Shown piece by piece: positions 25,733-34,718 of a DNA stretch of 64,000 nucleotides; the first letter of the stretch is position 1, and the number at the start of each line of letters is the position of its first letter. A program made the translations under genes and the position numbers. Source of the DNA: Bacteroidales bacterium (lineage in GTDB: Bacteria > Bacteroidota > Bacteroidia > Bacteroidales > UBA932). Location of the stretch: NCBI GenBank assembly GCA_017620335.1, contig JAFZQO010000009.1, forward strand, positions 1 through 64,000, read 5' to 3'. A model generated the notes under the pieces. The model was given only the letters and a program-made list of their open reading frames with translations. It made no database searches and was not told the origin of the DNA.

Positions 25733-27115
25733 ATGGATGAGAAGATTACACGCCGCGAGGCCCTGAAGGGGCTGTTCTTCGCCGGAATGGGGCTCGCTGC
25801 CGGCGCTCCGCTCATGAAATCGCTTGGCACACCTGCAGCCGCTGCTACTTTACCTGCCGAGGCCCCCTGGAAGGAGGCTCCGGAGGGGTCGAAGATTGAC
25901 ACCCGCACCTGGGACAAGATGGGGGAGACCCTCGGCATGCTCGGCCTGGGCTGCATGCGTCTGCCGACGCTCGGCGGAGGCGGCGGAGGCTTCGGCCGCC
26001 GCCAGGCCCTCGACCAGGAGGCTGTCAACGCAATGGTCGACTATGCCATCGCCCACGGTGTCAATTACTTCGACACCGCTCCTGCATACGGTGAGTCGGA
26101 GGTCGTGACGGGCAAGGCCCTGAGCCGTCACCCCCGTTCTTCATACAAGATCGCGACCAAGATCTCCAACATGGGAGGCGGCAGACCGACGCTCGCCGCC
26201 GGAAAGGAGATGTTCGAGACCTCCCTGAAGAACCTTCAGGTGGACTACGTGGACTTCCTGCTCCTGCACAACCTCCAGGACATGGCGGGATACAACTCCC
26301 GCTTCAAGGAGAACGGCCTGTTCGAGTGGCTGCTGCAGCAGAAGAAGGCCGGAAGGATCAAGCATCTGGGCTTCTCGTTCCACGGCAGCAACGAGGACCT
26401 GCCCGGCCTGGTGGACCTTTACGACTGGGATTTCGTGCAGATCCAGCTCAATTATGCCGACTGGAAGGACATGTCGGCCGGCTGGGGAGGCAACTCCAAG
26501 ACGACAAGCTCCGAGTTCCTCTATAACCATCTGGTAAGCAAGGGCATACCCGTCCTGGTGATGGAGCCCGTCAAGGGCGGCGCGCTCGCGAGCGTCAGCG
26601 ACGGAGTCGCCGCCGTGATGCGCGAGCGCCATCCCGACCTCACCCCCGCTGCCAACGCCCTGTCCTTCGTGGGCTCCCTTCCGGGTGTCATGGTGACTCT
26701 GAGCGGCATGTCCAACATGGAGCAGCTCAAGGAGAACGTCTCCCTGTTCACGGACTTCAAGCCCTTCGACCAGAAGGAGATGGACTTCATGCTGACGGTC
26801 GCGGACCTCTACAAGTCCAAGGGCCAGATCCCCTGCACGGCCTGCAAGTACTGCATGCCCTGCCCCGCCGGCGTGGACATCCCCGGCAACTTCAAGATAT
26901 TCAACACCGCCAGCGACGCCCTCACCGACGCGGATACCTCCCGCAAGGACGTCGCAGACAAGCGCAAGGCCTTCCTCAAGCTCTACAACGAGCAGGAGGC
27001 CGGCATCCGCGCAGATGCCTGCATCGGGTGCAACGCCTGCCTGCCGAAGTGCCCGCAGCATATCAGCATCCCTACCCACATGCAGCGCATCAAGGATATA
27101 GTCGCCAGATTGTAG
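25733..27115 (+). CDS. Tat-exported aldo/keto reductase with C-terminal 4Fe-4S domain
   Basis: A 460-residue protein that opens with a twin-arginine signal (ITRREALKGLFFAGMGLAAG). An aldo/keto reductase TIM barrel follows (about 50-365), with GVNYFDTAPAYGESE and the catalytic-type lysine in YKIATKIS. The C-terminus has two cysteine clusters, CTACKYCMPCPAG and CIGCNACLPKCPQ, typical of a ferredoxin-like dicluster domain. The architecture is known in Bacteroidetes and anaerobic Firmicutes, but the substrate is not. Folding with cofactors before export explains the Tat signal. Its place in the glycan region suggests oxidoreduction of a released aglycone or sugar, which is inference. Confidence 0.9.
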   Translation: MDEKITRREALKGLFFAGMGLAAGAPLMKSLGTPAAAATLPAEAPWKEAPEGSKIDTRTWDKMGETLGMLGLGCMRLPTLGGGGGGFGRRQALDQEAVNAMVDYAIAHGVNYFDTAPAYGESEVVTGKALSRHPRSSYKIATKISNMGGGRPTLAAGKEMFETSLKNLQVDYVDFLLLHNLQDMAGYNSRFKENGLFEWLLQQKKAGRIKHLGFSFHGSNEDLPGLVDLYDWDFVQIQLNYADWKDMSAGWGGNSKTTSSEFLYNHLVSKGIPVLVMEPVKGGALASVSDGVAAVMRERHPDLTPAANALSFVGSLPGVMVTLSGMSNMEQLKENVSLFTDFKPFDQKEMDFMLTVADLYKSKGQIPCTACKYCMPCPAGVDIPGNFKIFNTASDALTDADTSRKDVADKRKAFLKLYNEQEAGIRADACIGCNACLPKCPQHISIPTHMQRIKDIVARL

Positions 27116-27124
27116 GATTATTAT

Positions 27125-27139
27125 CCGGGTTTTGCCCGG
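27125..27139 (+). terminator. Weak hairpin after the aldo/keto reductase gene
   Basis: A 5-bp G+C stem (CCGGG/CCCGG) with a T-rich loop and a TCTTTCT tail, 10 bp after the stop codon. Possible terminator. Confidence 0.35.
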
Positions 27140-27159
27140 TCTTTCTCGGGGAATTTGTT

Positions 27160-27167
27160 TATATTTG
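27160..27167 (+). promoter_or_regulatory. -7 box (TATATTTG) of the GH78 gene
   Basis: Perfect box 20 bp before the start codon; no TTTG at the correct upstream distance. Confidence 0.6.
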
Positions 27168-27187
27168 GGAACTAACCACTCCCTGAT

Positions 27188-29596
27188 ATGGACAGATTCC
27201 TTTTTTTATGCATTCTGCTGTTCCTGGCAGGAACGGGCGCGGTAGCACAGTCCGGCCCTCAAGGAGACCTCTCGGATCCTCTTGACCTGAAGACAGAATC
27301 TTGGAACGCACGCTGGATCTCCGTACCCGGAACCGGAGCGCAGGATTATGGCGTATATTATTTCCGCAAGGACGTGGACCTCGCCGCCGTTCCGGCGGAC
27401 TATGTGGTCCACGTTACGGGCGACAACCGCTACAAACTATTCGTAAACGGCACGTTAGTATCCCTCGGACCCGCCAAGGGCGATGTGACCCACTGGCGTT
27501 ATGAGACGGTCGACCTGGCACCGTACCTTAAGGCTGGGAGGAATGCCATAGCGGCGTTGGTGTACCACGAGGGTTCCCGGAAGCCGGATTCCCAGATTTC
27601 CTTGGAGACAGGTTTTCTCTTGCAGGGGGAAGGCAACGCCCGCGACCTGTGGACGGACAAGTCCTGGAAATGCATGAAAGACAATGCTTACAGCCCCGTT
27701 CACCCGATTGTTGTCGGGTATTATGTGGCCGGGCCGGGCGAGAAGGTAGATATGGCCGAGACGCCCAAGGACTGGATGTCCGGGTCCACGGAAGGCTGGC
27801 TGAATGCCCGTGAAGGCCCGGCAGGAAAGCCTGCGGACGTGCTGGATGTCAGCGATTTCGACGGACACATGCTGGTCCCGTCCCCGCTGCCGCAGATGGA
27901 GCGGACCCCTTTCAGACTGAGCGGTGCCATTACGGTTCCCGCCAACACCACCAAGGAAATCCTGCTTGACAACAAGGTGCTGACCAACGCCTATGTCTGC
28001 CTGCTCTTCCGCGGCGGCAAGGGCGCCAAAGTCAGCATAAGTTATGCCGAGTCCCTTTACGTTCCGGACGGTTCCGGCCCCGCCTACAACCTGACGCCCG
28101 AGCAGCTGGCGGAGCTTCCGGAAGAGTACCTGTCCTTCGTGCTCGCCCCCAAGGTGAAGGGCAAGGGAAACCGGAACGAGACGGAAGGTAAAGTGTTCGT
28201 CGGCCGTGAGGACGTCATTCTTCCGGACGGCGGAGACCACGAATGGACCTCGCTTTCCTGGCGGACCTTCCGCTATGTCCGTATGCAGGTCGAGACAGCG
28301 GACGAGCCGCTTGTCATCGACGGTTTCTACGGCACGTTCACCGGCTACCCATTCACTCTCGACGCGCATCTGGATACTTCCGACGCCGAACTTCAGAAGA
28401 TGCTGGAAATCGGCTGGCGCACCGCCCGCCTCTGCGCAGTCGAGACCTATATGGACTGCCCTTACTACGAGCAGCTCCAGTACCTCGGCGACACCCGCAT
28501 CCAGGCCCTCGTCACGCTCTACAACAGCGCCGACGACCGCATGGTGCGCAATTTCCTATACCTGGCCGACATCAGCCGCAACTCCGACGGCATCACCAAG
28601 AGCCGCTATCCCACGACCATCCCGCAGTATATCCAGCCCTATGCCCTGAGTTATATCTATGCCCTGCATGACTACATGATGTACGGCGGCGACGTGGACT
28701 ACGTAATGGACCTCCTGCCCGGAACGGAGCAGATCATCCATTACTTCCAGCGCTACCAGATGGACGACGGGCGCGTGAAGAACCTCCCGGGATGGAACTT
28801 CAGCGACTGGGTGGAAGACATGCCTTCCTGGAACAACGGCGCGCCGCTGAGGGGAGCCGACGGCTGCTCCATACTGATGGACCTCCAACTGCTCTACGCC
28901 TATCAGATGATGGCCGACATGGAGAAGGTGCGCGGCAATGACTGGCAGGCGGGGGAGTATACGCGCGAAGCGGAGAGGCTCGCCGCGGCCGTGAAGAAGG
29001 CCTACTGGAATCCCGCCCGCGGCCTCTTCGCCGACCGCGCCGAGCAGGACAACTACAGCCAGCACGCCGGCGCCCTCGCCATACTCTGCGGGATAGTGGA
29101 CGACCCGGCCGCGATTGGACGCAAGCTCTTGGAAGACAAATCATTGGCCCAGTGCACGGTGTACTACAAGTTCTATCTGCACGAGGCTCTCACCAAGGCG
29201 GGCCTCGGAGACGGATACCTCGACTGGCTGGACATCTGGCGCGAGAACATCGCCATGGGCCTGACCACCTGGGCGGAGACCTCCGACGTGAACGGCACCC
29301 GTTCCGACTGCCATGCCTGGGGCGCCAGTCCCAACATCGAGCTGTACCGCACCGTCCTCGGCATAGACTCCGCCGCACCGTCTTTCGCGAAGGTCCGCAT
29401 CGAACCGCACCTCGGCGACATAAAGGAAATCGGCGGCACGATCCCTCATCCGAAGGGATCCGTCACCGTGAAATATTCCGTCGAAGGCGGGACCCTGAAT
29501 GCGGAGATAACTCTGCCGGAAGGCGTCGAAGGGACGTTCATCTGGAAGGGACGGAACATTGGGTTGCATGCCGGGAACAATGGGTTGAAAATCTGA
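27188..29596 (+). CDS. GH78-type alpha-L-rhamnosidase
   Basis: Secreted inverting glycosidase of 802 residues with a signal ending GAVAQ. An N-terminal beta-sandwich (about 35-150, with YKLFVNGTLVSLGPAKGD) and a second beta domain precede an (alpha/alpha)6 barrel. The barrel opens with ETYMDCPYYEQLQYLGDTRI, the acidic segment typical of rhamnosidases, and continues with NFSDWVEDMPSW. The C-terminal beta domain ends the chain. It has its own promoter. With the GH106 enzyme it makes two unrelated rhamnosidase folds in one locus, suggesting different rhamnose linkages or sequential cleavage. Confidence 0.87.
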   Translation: MDRFLFLCILLFLAGTGAVAQSGPQGDLSDPLDLKTESWNARWISVPGTGAQDYGVYYFRKDVDLAAVPADYVVHVTGDNRYKLFVNGTLVSLGPAKGDVTHWRYETVDLAPYLKAGRNAIAALVYHEGSRKPDSQISLETGFLLQGEGNARDLWTDKSWKCMKDNAYSPVHPIVVGYYVAGPGEKVDMAETPKDWMSGSTEGWLNAREGPAGKPADVLDVSDFDGHMLVPSPLPQMERTPFRLSGAITVPANTTKEILLDNKVLTNAYVCLLFRGGKGAKVSISYAESLYVPDGSGPAYNLTPEQLAELPEEYLSFVLAPKVKGKGNRNETEGKVFVGREDVILPDGGDHEWTSLSWRTFRYVRMQVETADEPLVIDGFYGTFTGYPFTLDAHLDTSDAELQKMLEIGWRTARLCAVETYMDCPYYEQLQYLGDTRIQALVTLYNSADDRMVRNFLYLADISRNSDGITKSRYPTTIPQYIQPYALSYIYALHDYMMYGGDVDYVMDLLPGTEQIIHYFQRYQMDDGRVKNLPGWNFSDWVEDMPSWNNGAPLRGADGCSILMDLQLLYAYQMMADMEKVRGNDWQAGEYTREAERLAAAVKKAYWNPARGLFADRAEQDNYSQHAGALAILCGIVDDPAAIGRKLLEDKSLAQCTVYYKFYLHEALTKAGLGDGYLDWLDIWRENIAMGLTTWAETSDVNGTRSDCHAWGASPNIELYRTVLGIDSAAPSFAKVRIEPHLGDIKEIGGTIPHPKGSVTVKYSVEGGTLNAEITLPEGVEGTFIWKGRNIGLHAGNNGLKI

Positions 29597-29630
29597 ACCC
29601 GGCCCTCTTCCGAATGGCCGGAATTAGTGC

Positions 29631-29638
29631 TATATTTG
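29631..29638 (+). promoter_or_regulatory. -7 box (TATATTTG) of the PHB-depolymerase-like esterase gene
   Basis: Perfect box 21 bp before the start codon. Confidence 0.6.
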
Positions 29639-29658
29639 CAAAGATTAACATATAGGAA

Positions 29659-31299
29659 ATGAAACATCGTATCCTCACCTTTGCATTAGCGTTCATTACG
29701 CTTTTCGCCGCCTTTCCGGCATTGGCCCAGCAGAGCCTCAAGACCGAGACCGTCAACGGTGTCGGCGCCAAGGTCTGGCGTATCACTACCGACCGCGAAC
29801 CGAACATTGCCGACCGCACGGTCAATCCCGTTTATTTCATCTACCCCAACGGCGCCGTGAGCGACCCCATGTCTGTCGTACGCAACTTCGGCATGGAGAA
29901 CCACATCGACGCCTATCGCGCCACAGTGTACGTGGTCAACCCCGCCAACGGCAAGTCCTACACTTCGGGCGCCGACCTGGAGGTTTTCTACAAGCTCGAG
30001 GAGCAGCTCCGCATCATCAATAACCTCAAGTTGATAGGCAAGGGCATCGGGGCGACCTTCATCAACAACGTCCTGTCGCTCCACGCGGAGGCCGTCTCCG
30101 GCATCCTCACCATAAACGGCTCCGTCAACAAGGGCCTCAAGCCCGTGGTCGTCCCCGCCTATGTCGCTGGCCGCAACAAGTCCGTCGTAGACCACTACGT
30201 CAGGGCCAATCACGCCCTGGAGGCCGGCGGAGGCATCTGGAAGAACCCCCTGCACCAGATGGAGCGCATCTTCATCAACGGTTCGCCTTACTCCGACGCC
30301 GAGCTCTTCATCGACGCCTGGAACAGGATCCTTTCGCAGAACTACCGCTATTTCAACTATACCACCTGGTACAACGGCAACGACGTGCGCCACACCAAGC
30401 CTTACGAGCTGGTGAGCTACGTCATGTTCGACAAGCTCCATATCCAGCGCAACATCGTCGAGGAGAACCTCTGCGGCTGGGGAGACTTCCTCTGGTATGA
30501 GTACATCCCCGAGAATCTCCTGAACGCTCCGAAGGGCAGCGTTCCCCTGGTCATCATGCTTCATGGCAACACCAACGACCCCCGCACGCAGGCCGAGACC
30601 TCTGGCTTCGTGGAGCTGGCCTCCGAAAAGCATTTCATGGCGGCTGAGCTTGAGTGGCAGGGCAGCGGCAAGTATGCCGCCATGGGCCTTGACGGCATCG
30701 AGGCCGTCATACGCAGGATCCTGGAGAAGTATCCCTATGCGGATCCCGGACGCGTATTCGTCACCGGTCTCTCCGCCGGCGGCATGAATACCACCAACAT
30801 GTGCCTTTTCAAGACCAACCTCGTTACGGCTGGCGGATCCATGGCCGGCGGACTCTTCAATCCCGGGGCCGCCCTCGAGGACCAGCTCAAGCTTTACAAC
30901 GGACGCATGGAGGTGGCTTACATCATCTGCTCCGGCACCAACGACGGCCGCTTCACGGATACGAACAAGGCCGAGGACGGCATCGTCTCTAAGGGCTGGC
31001 TGGTGAACGCGGTCGAGAGCATCGCAAAGCTCAACGGCATGGAGATAGGGGAGACCTGCAACCCCTCCCTTGACCCGATGTTCGGGATGAAGGTCAGCGA
31101 CCGCCGCACCGTCTCCACGATGGACGACCTGAGCATGCACGAGGGCACCCTTTACAAGGACGACAAGCCGCTCATCAAGATGATAGAACTTGAGCCTTAC
31201 GGCCACTGGAACTATAAGGGAGCAGCCCGCGAGATGTGGGAGTTCTTCCGTCACTTCAGGCGTGACCCCGATACCAAGCAGCTTTACTATATCCCTTGA
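29659..31299 (+). CDS. Secreted PHB-depolymerase-like esterase with an extra N-terminal domain
   Basis: A 546-residue exported protein (signal ending FPALAQ). Residues about 270-540 are an alpha/beta hydrolase of the poly(3-hydroxybutyrate) depolymerase/feruloyl esterase group: oxyanion segment VIMLHGNTND, nucleophile in VTGLSAGGMNT, and a likely catalytic His in EPYGHWNYK. The first 240 residues form a beta-rich region that I do not recognise. A 32-bp gap separates it from the following GH3 gene, so they may be co-transcribed. In this setting an acyl esterase acting on plant glycan is more likely than a polyester depolymerase. Confidence 0.82.
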   Translation: MKHRILTFALAFITLFAAFPALAQQSLKTETVNGVGAKVWRITTDREPNIADRTVNPVYFIYPNGAVSDPMSVVRNFGMENHIDAYRATVYVVNPANGKSYTSGADLEVFYKLEEQLRIINNLKLIGKGIGATFINNVLSLHAEAVSGILTINGSVNKGLKPVVVPAYVAGRNKSVVDHYVRANHALEAGGGIWKNPLHQMERIFINGSPYSDAELFIDAWNRILSQNYRYFNYTTWYNGNDVRHTKPYELVSYVMFDKLHIQRNIVEENLCGWGDFLWYEYIPENLLNAPKGSVPLVIMLHGNTNDPRTQAETSGFVELASEKHFMAAELEWQGSGKYAAMGLDGIEAVIRRILEKYPYADPGRVFVTGLSAGGMNTTNMCLFKTNLVTAGGSMAGGLFNPGAALEDQLKLYNGRMEVAYIICSGTNDGRFTDTNKAEDGIVSKGWLVNAVESIAKLNGMEIGETCNPSLDPMFGMKVSDRRTVSTMDDLSMHEGTLYKDDKPLIKMIELEPYGHWNYKGAAREMWEFFRHFRRDPDTKQLYYIP

Positions 31300-31331
31300 T
31301 ATAAGTCAGTTACCTTTAATACAACCAATTT

Positions 31332-33671
31332 ATGAAGAAATTCTTTCTGATCGCAGCCGCTGGCCTCATGGCGCTTTCCGCCATGGCGCAGCCCCAGCTC
31401 AACAAGGACAACATCGATGAAGTCCTGAAAGCAATGACCCTCCAGGAGAAGGCTACGCTCCTCGTCGGTGGCGCCCGCGCCGCCGTCGTCAACGGCGTTA
31501 CCTCCGGTATCGCCGCCCAGGTGCCCGGCGCCGCCGGCAACACCCGCCCGATCGAGCGCCTCGGCATCTCCGGTACCGTCCTCGCCGACGGCCCTGCCGG
31601 CCTCCGCATCTCCCCGACCCGCCAGGGTACGAACGACACTTTCTACTGCACCGGTTTCCCTGTGGGTACGCTGCTCGCCAGCTCCTGGGATCTCGACCTC
31701 GTCCAGGCCGTCACCACCGCCATGGGACAGGAGGTCCACGAGTACGGTGTGGACGTGCTGCTCGCTCCGGGCATGAACATCCACCGCAACCCTCTCTGCG
31801 GCCGTAACTTCGAGTATTTCTCCGAGGATCCGCTCCTCTCCGGCAAGATGGCCGCCGCTTACGTGAAGGGCATCCAGTCCAACAGCGTCGGCACCTCCAT
31901 CAAGCACTACGCCGTGAACAACCAGGAGACCAACCGCAACGAGGACAACGCCCGCGTCAGCGAGAGGGCCCTCCGCGAGATCTACCTCAAGAATTTCGAG
32001 ATCGCCGTCAAGGAGGCCCAGCCGTGGACCGTCATGTCCTCCTACAACCAGCTCAACGGCGAGTACACCCAGCAGAAGAAGGACCTCCTCACCACCATCC
32101 TGCGTGATGAGTGGGGCTTCAAGGGCATCGTCATGACCGACTGGGGCAACAAGGCCGGTACCGTCAAGTCCGCCTGGTCCGGCAACGACCTCATGGAGCC
32201 CGGCAACCAGAACGAGATCGACCGCATCGTCGCGGGCGTCCAGGACGGCAGCCTCTCCATCGAGGATGTGGACCGCAACGTCCGCCACATGCTCGAGTAT
32301 GTCGTCAAGACCCCTACCTTCAACAAGTACAAGTATTCCAACAAGCCTGACCTCGCAGGTCACGCCCAGGTCGCCCGTAAGGCCGCCGGCGAGGCCATGG
32401 TCCTCCTCCGCAACGAGAACAACACCCTGCCCATCGCTCCCGGCAAGGTCGCCCTCTACGGCATCACTTCCATCAACTTCGTGGCCGGCGGTACCGGCTC
32501 CGGCGATGTCAACAAGGCTTATGTGGTCAACATGAAGGAAGGCCTCGAGAACGCAGGCTTCACCACCGACAAGGCCCTCATGGACTTTTACCAGAAGACC
32601 ATCGACCTTGATGCCGCCACCCGCGCCCTGACCGCCACCGGCGGCCGCAACTGGTTCATGGGCTCGCCCAAGCTCGCCGAGGTCGCCATCCCGGAGACCG
32701 CCATCGCCCAGCAGGCCCGCAACAACGACGTCGCCATCATCGTCATCGGCCGCAACGCCGGTGAGGGCGCCGACCGCAAGATGATCGACGACTTCGACCT
32801 GACCACCGTCGAGCGCGAGCTCATCCGTGACGTCAGCCTCGCGTTCCACGAGCAGGGCAAGAAGGTGATCGTCGTCCTCAACATCGGCGGCGTCATCGAG
32901 ACCAACTCCTGGAAGAACAGCGTCGACGCCATCCTCCTTCCCTGGTCTCCCGGCCAGGAGGGTGCCAATGCCGTCGCCGACGTCCTGACCGGCAAGGTCA
33001 ATCCTTCGGGCAAGCTCCCGATGACCTTCCCGATCAACTTCATGGACCACCCGTCCTCCGCGAACTTCCCTTACAACTATGTCCGCAACGCCCAGCCTCA
33101 GGGCGGCATGGGCTTCGGCCAGCCTCAGCAGCGTCAGCTTCAGAAGGACGTGGACTACACCAACTACGAGGAGGGCATCTATGTCGGTTACCGCTATTTC
33201 AGCACCGCCGGCAAGGAGGTCTCCTATCCGTTCGGATATGGTCTGAGCTACACCAACTTCTCCTACAGCAAGCCCGTCGTGAAGCCCGTCGCTGACGGCT
33301 TCGAGGCCAGCGTCACCGTGACCAACACCGGCGCCGCCGCCGGCAAGGAGGTCGTCGAGCTCTACGTCTCCGCCCCCGCCGGCGGACTCGAGAAGCCGGC
33401 CTGCGAGCTCAAGGGCTTCGCCAAGACCCGCGAGCTGAAGCCCGGCGAGAGCCAGGTCGTCACCATCAAGGTCACCAACTACGAGATCGCTTCCTTCAAC
33501 GAGGCCAACTCCGCCTGGGAGGCCCCGGCAGGTGCGTACAAGGTCTGCTTCGGCGCCAGCGTCGCCGACATCCGCTCCACCGCCACCTACCAGCTCAAGA
33601 AGGCCGCCAGCTGGAAGACCAACAAGCTCTTCGCCCTGGACGCCCCTCTCAACGAGCTCTCCCTCAAGTAG
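31332..33671 (+). CDS. Glycoside hydrolase family 3 (beta-glucosidase-like) with FnIII-like domain
   Basis: Exported exo-beta-glycosidase of 779 residues with signal MKKFFLIAAAGLMALSAMA. The (alpha/beta)8 domain has the conserved SIKHYAVNNQETNRN and the nucleophile D270 in IVMTDWGN. The sandwich domain follows, then the linker YFSTAGKEVSYPFGYGLSYT and a C-terminal fibronectin-III-like domain. Codon use is strongly biased to C or G at the third base, which suggests high expression. It ends at a bidirectional terminator. The other GH3 at 21.4 kb lacks this C-terminal domain and is not a recent duplicate. Confidence 0.94.
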   Translation: MKKFFLIAAAGLMALSAMAQPQLNKDNIDEVLKAMTLQEKATLLVGGARAAVVNGVTSGIAAQVPGAAGNTRPIERLGISGTVLADGPAGLRISPTRQGTNDTFYCTGFPVGTLLASSWDLDLVQAVTTAMGQEVHEYGVDVLLAPGMNIHRNPLCGRNFEYFSEDPLLSGKMAAAYVKGIQSNSVGTSIKHYAVNNQETNRNEDNARVSERALREIYLKNFEIAVKEAQPWTVMSSYNQLNGEYTQQKKDLLTTILRDEWGFKGIVMTDWGNKAGTVKSAWSGNDLMEPGNQNEIDRIVAGVQDGSLSIEDVDRNVRHMLEYVVKTPTFNKYKYSNKPDLAGHAQVARKAAGEAMVLLRNENNTLPIAPGKVALYGITSINFVAGGTGSGDVNKAYVVNMKEGLENAGFTTDKALMDFYQKTIDLDAATRALTATGGRNWFMGSPKLAEVAIPETAIAQQARNNDVAIIVIGRNAGEGADRKMIDDFDLTTVERELIRDVSLAFHEQGKKVIVVLNIGGVIETNSWKNSVDAILLPWSPGQEGANAVADVLTGKVNPSGKLPMTFPINFMDHPSSANFPYNYVRNAQPQGGMGFGQPQQRQLQKDVDYTNYEEGIYVGYRYFSTAGKEVSYPFGYGLSYTNFSYSKPVVKPVADGFEASVTVTNTGAAAGKEVVELYVSAPAGGLEKPACELKGFAKTRELKPGESQVVTIKVTNYEIASFNEANSAWEAPAGAYKVCFGASVADIRSTATYQLKKAASWKTNKLFALDAPLNELSLK

Positions 33672-33688
33672 CAGAGTGCTTGAATTAT

Positions 33689-33721
33689 AAAAACAGCCGG
33701 TCAAATCGACCGGCTGTTTTT
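33689..33721. terminator. Bidirectional terminator between GH3 and def
   Basis: A perfect 14-bp stem (AAAAACAGCCGGTC and complement) with a 5-nt loop. The A and T runs serve both converging genes. Confidence 0.92.
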
Positions 33722-34274
33722 ATTTGATCTTGGCCTTGTAGTGGGTGGAGACTTTTCCGTGGGAGATGTTCTGGAGTTTCTTGACGAGCATCTTCTTGCG
33801 GATGGGGGCGACGAGGTCGGTGAAGACGACGCCGTCGAGGTGGGACATCTCGTGCTGGACCATGCGGCAGGCGAACTTGTCGAGCTTCTCGGTGACTTCC
33901 TCGAAGTTCTCGTTGTAGTAGCGGACAGTCATGCTCTCGGGACGGCGGACGTCGCAGTAGATGCCGGGGATGCTGAGGCAGCCTTCGTTGAACTCGCACT
34001 GCTTCTCGCTCTCCTCGAGGACTACGGGGTTGATCATCACGCGCTTGAAGTCGGATAGATAGTCGTAGACGTCGGCCATGATGGTGCCGTCGACGATGAG
34101 CACGCGCTGGCTGACGCCGATCTGGGGGGCGGCGAGGCCGCACCCGTCGGCCTTTACCAGCGTGTCTTTCAGGTCGGTGATGAGCTGCGTGAGCTCTTCC
34201 TTCTTGCTCAGGTCGGCTTCCTGGGCCCTGGCGCGGAGCACTTCCGAGCCGTAGAGGTAGATGGGTTGTATCAT
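33720..34274 (-). CDS. def: Peptide deformylase
   Basis: Metalloenzyme that removes the N-formyl group from nascent proteins. All three family motifs are present in 184 residues: GCGLAAPQIG, EGCLSIPG (metal-binding Cys) and QHEMSHLDG (the two metal-binding His and catalytic Glu). The gene overlaps the end of ruvX by 4 bases and its stop lies in the terminator flank. Confidence 0.96.
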   Translation of the reverse strand: MIQPIYLYGSEVLRARAQEADLSKKEELTQLITDLKDTLVKADGCGLAAPQIGVSQRVLIVDGTIMADVYDYLSDFKRVMINPVVLEESEKQCEFNEGCLSIPGIYCDVRRPESMTVRYYNENFEEVTEKLDKFACRMVQHEMSHLDGVVFTDLVAPIRKKMLVKKLQNISHGKVSTHYKAKIK

Positions 34275-34693
34275 AGTCCTTTCGATTTCCTGTCCATGTA
34301 GCCCTGCAGGATGATGGCGGCGCTGATGCGGTCCACCGAAGTCTTGTCCCTGCGGTCCTTGTATTTCATGCCTCCGTCTATCATCGCCCTGTGGGCGAGC
34401 ACCGAGGTGAAACGCTCGTCCTCGAGCTCCACCGGGACGCCCGGGAAGGCCCTTTTAAGGCGGGGGAGGAAGGCGTCGACGTCGGCCGCCGCTTCGGAGG
34501 GCCTTCCGTCGAGATTCATCGGGTAGCCCACGACGAAACGCGTTATGGTCTCTTTTTCGGCGTATTTTTGAAGATAATCTATTATCTTTGCAGACGGTAC
34601 CGTCTCGAGGGCGGACGCGAATATCCCCAGGGGATCGCTGGCTGCGAGCCCCGTGCGCTTCCTTCCGTAGTCGATGCCGATCAGTCTTTCCAT
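34271..34693 (-). CDS. ruvX: RuvX/YqgF family RNase H-fold nuclease
   Basis: RNase H-fold protein of 140 residues, the family tied to pre-16S rRNA 5'-end maturation and called a putative Holliday junction resolvase. The first strand IGIDYGRKRTGLAASD carries the first catalytic Asp, VGYPMNLDG is the middle motif, and the last acidic site is in DKTSVDRISAAIIL. It is coupled to def by an ATGA overlap and diverges from the M23 gene, 25 bp away. Confidence 0.94.
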   Translation of the reverse strand: MERLIGIDYGRKRTGLAASDPLGIFASALETVPSAKIIDYLQKYAEKETITRFVVGYPMNLDGRPSEAAADVDAFLPRLKRAFPGVPVELEDERFTSVLAHRAMIDGGMKYKDRRDKTSVDRISAAIILQGYMDRKSKGL

Positions 34694-34718
34694 GAGGCTG
34701 CAAATTTAGTGAAAAAGT

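Noticed and set aside
31287-33704. An 805-codon open frame antisense to the GH3 gene
   Set aside because: It mirrors a gene with very high G/C at third positions, has no promoter or signal of its own, and its translation is Val/Gly/Asp-rich low complexity. Similar shadows lie over the SusC, SusD, phosphohexomutase and DUF6515-like genes.
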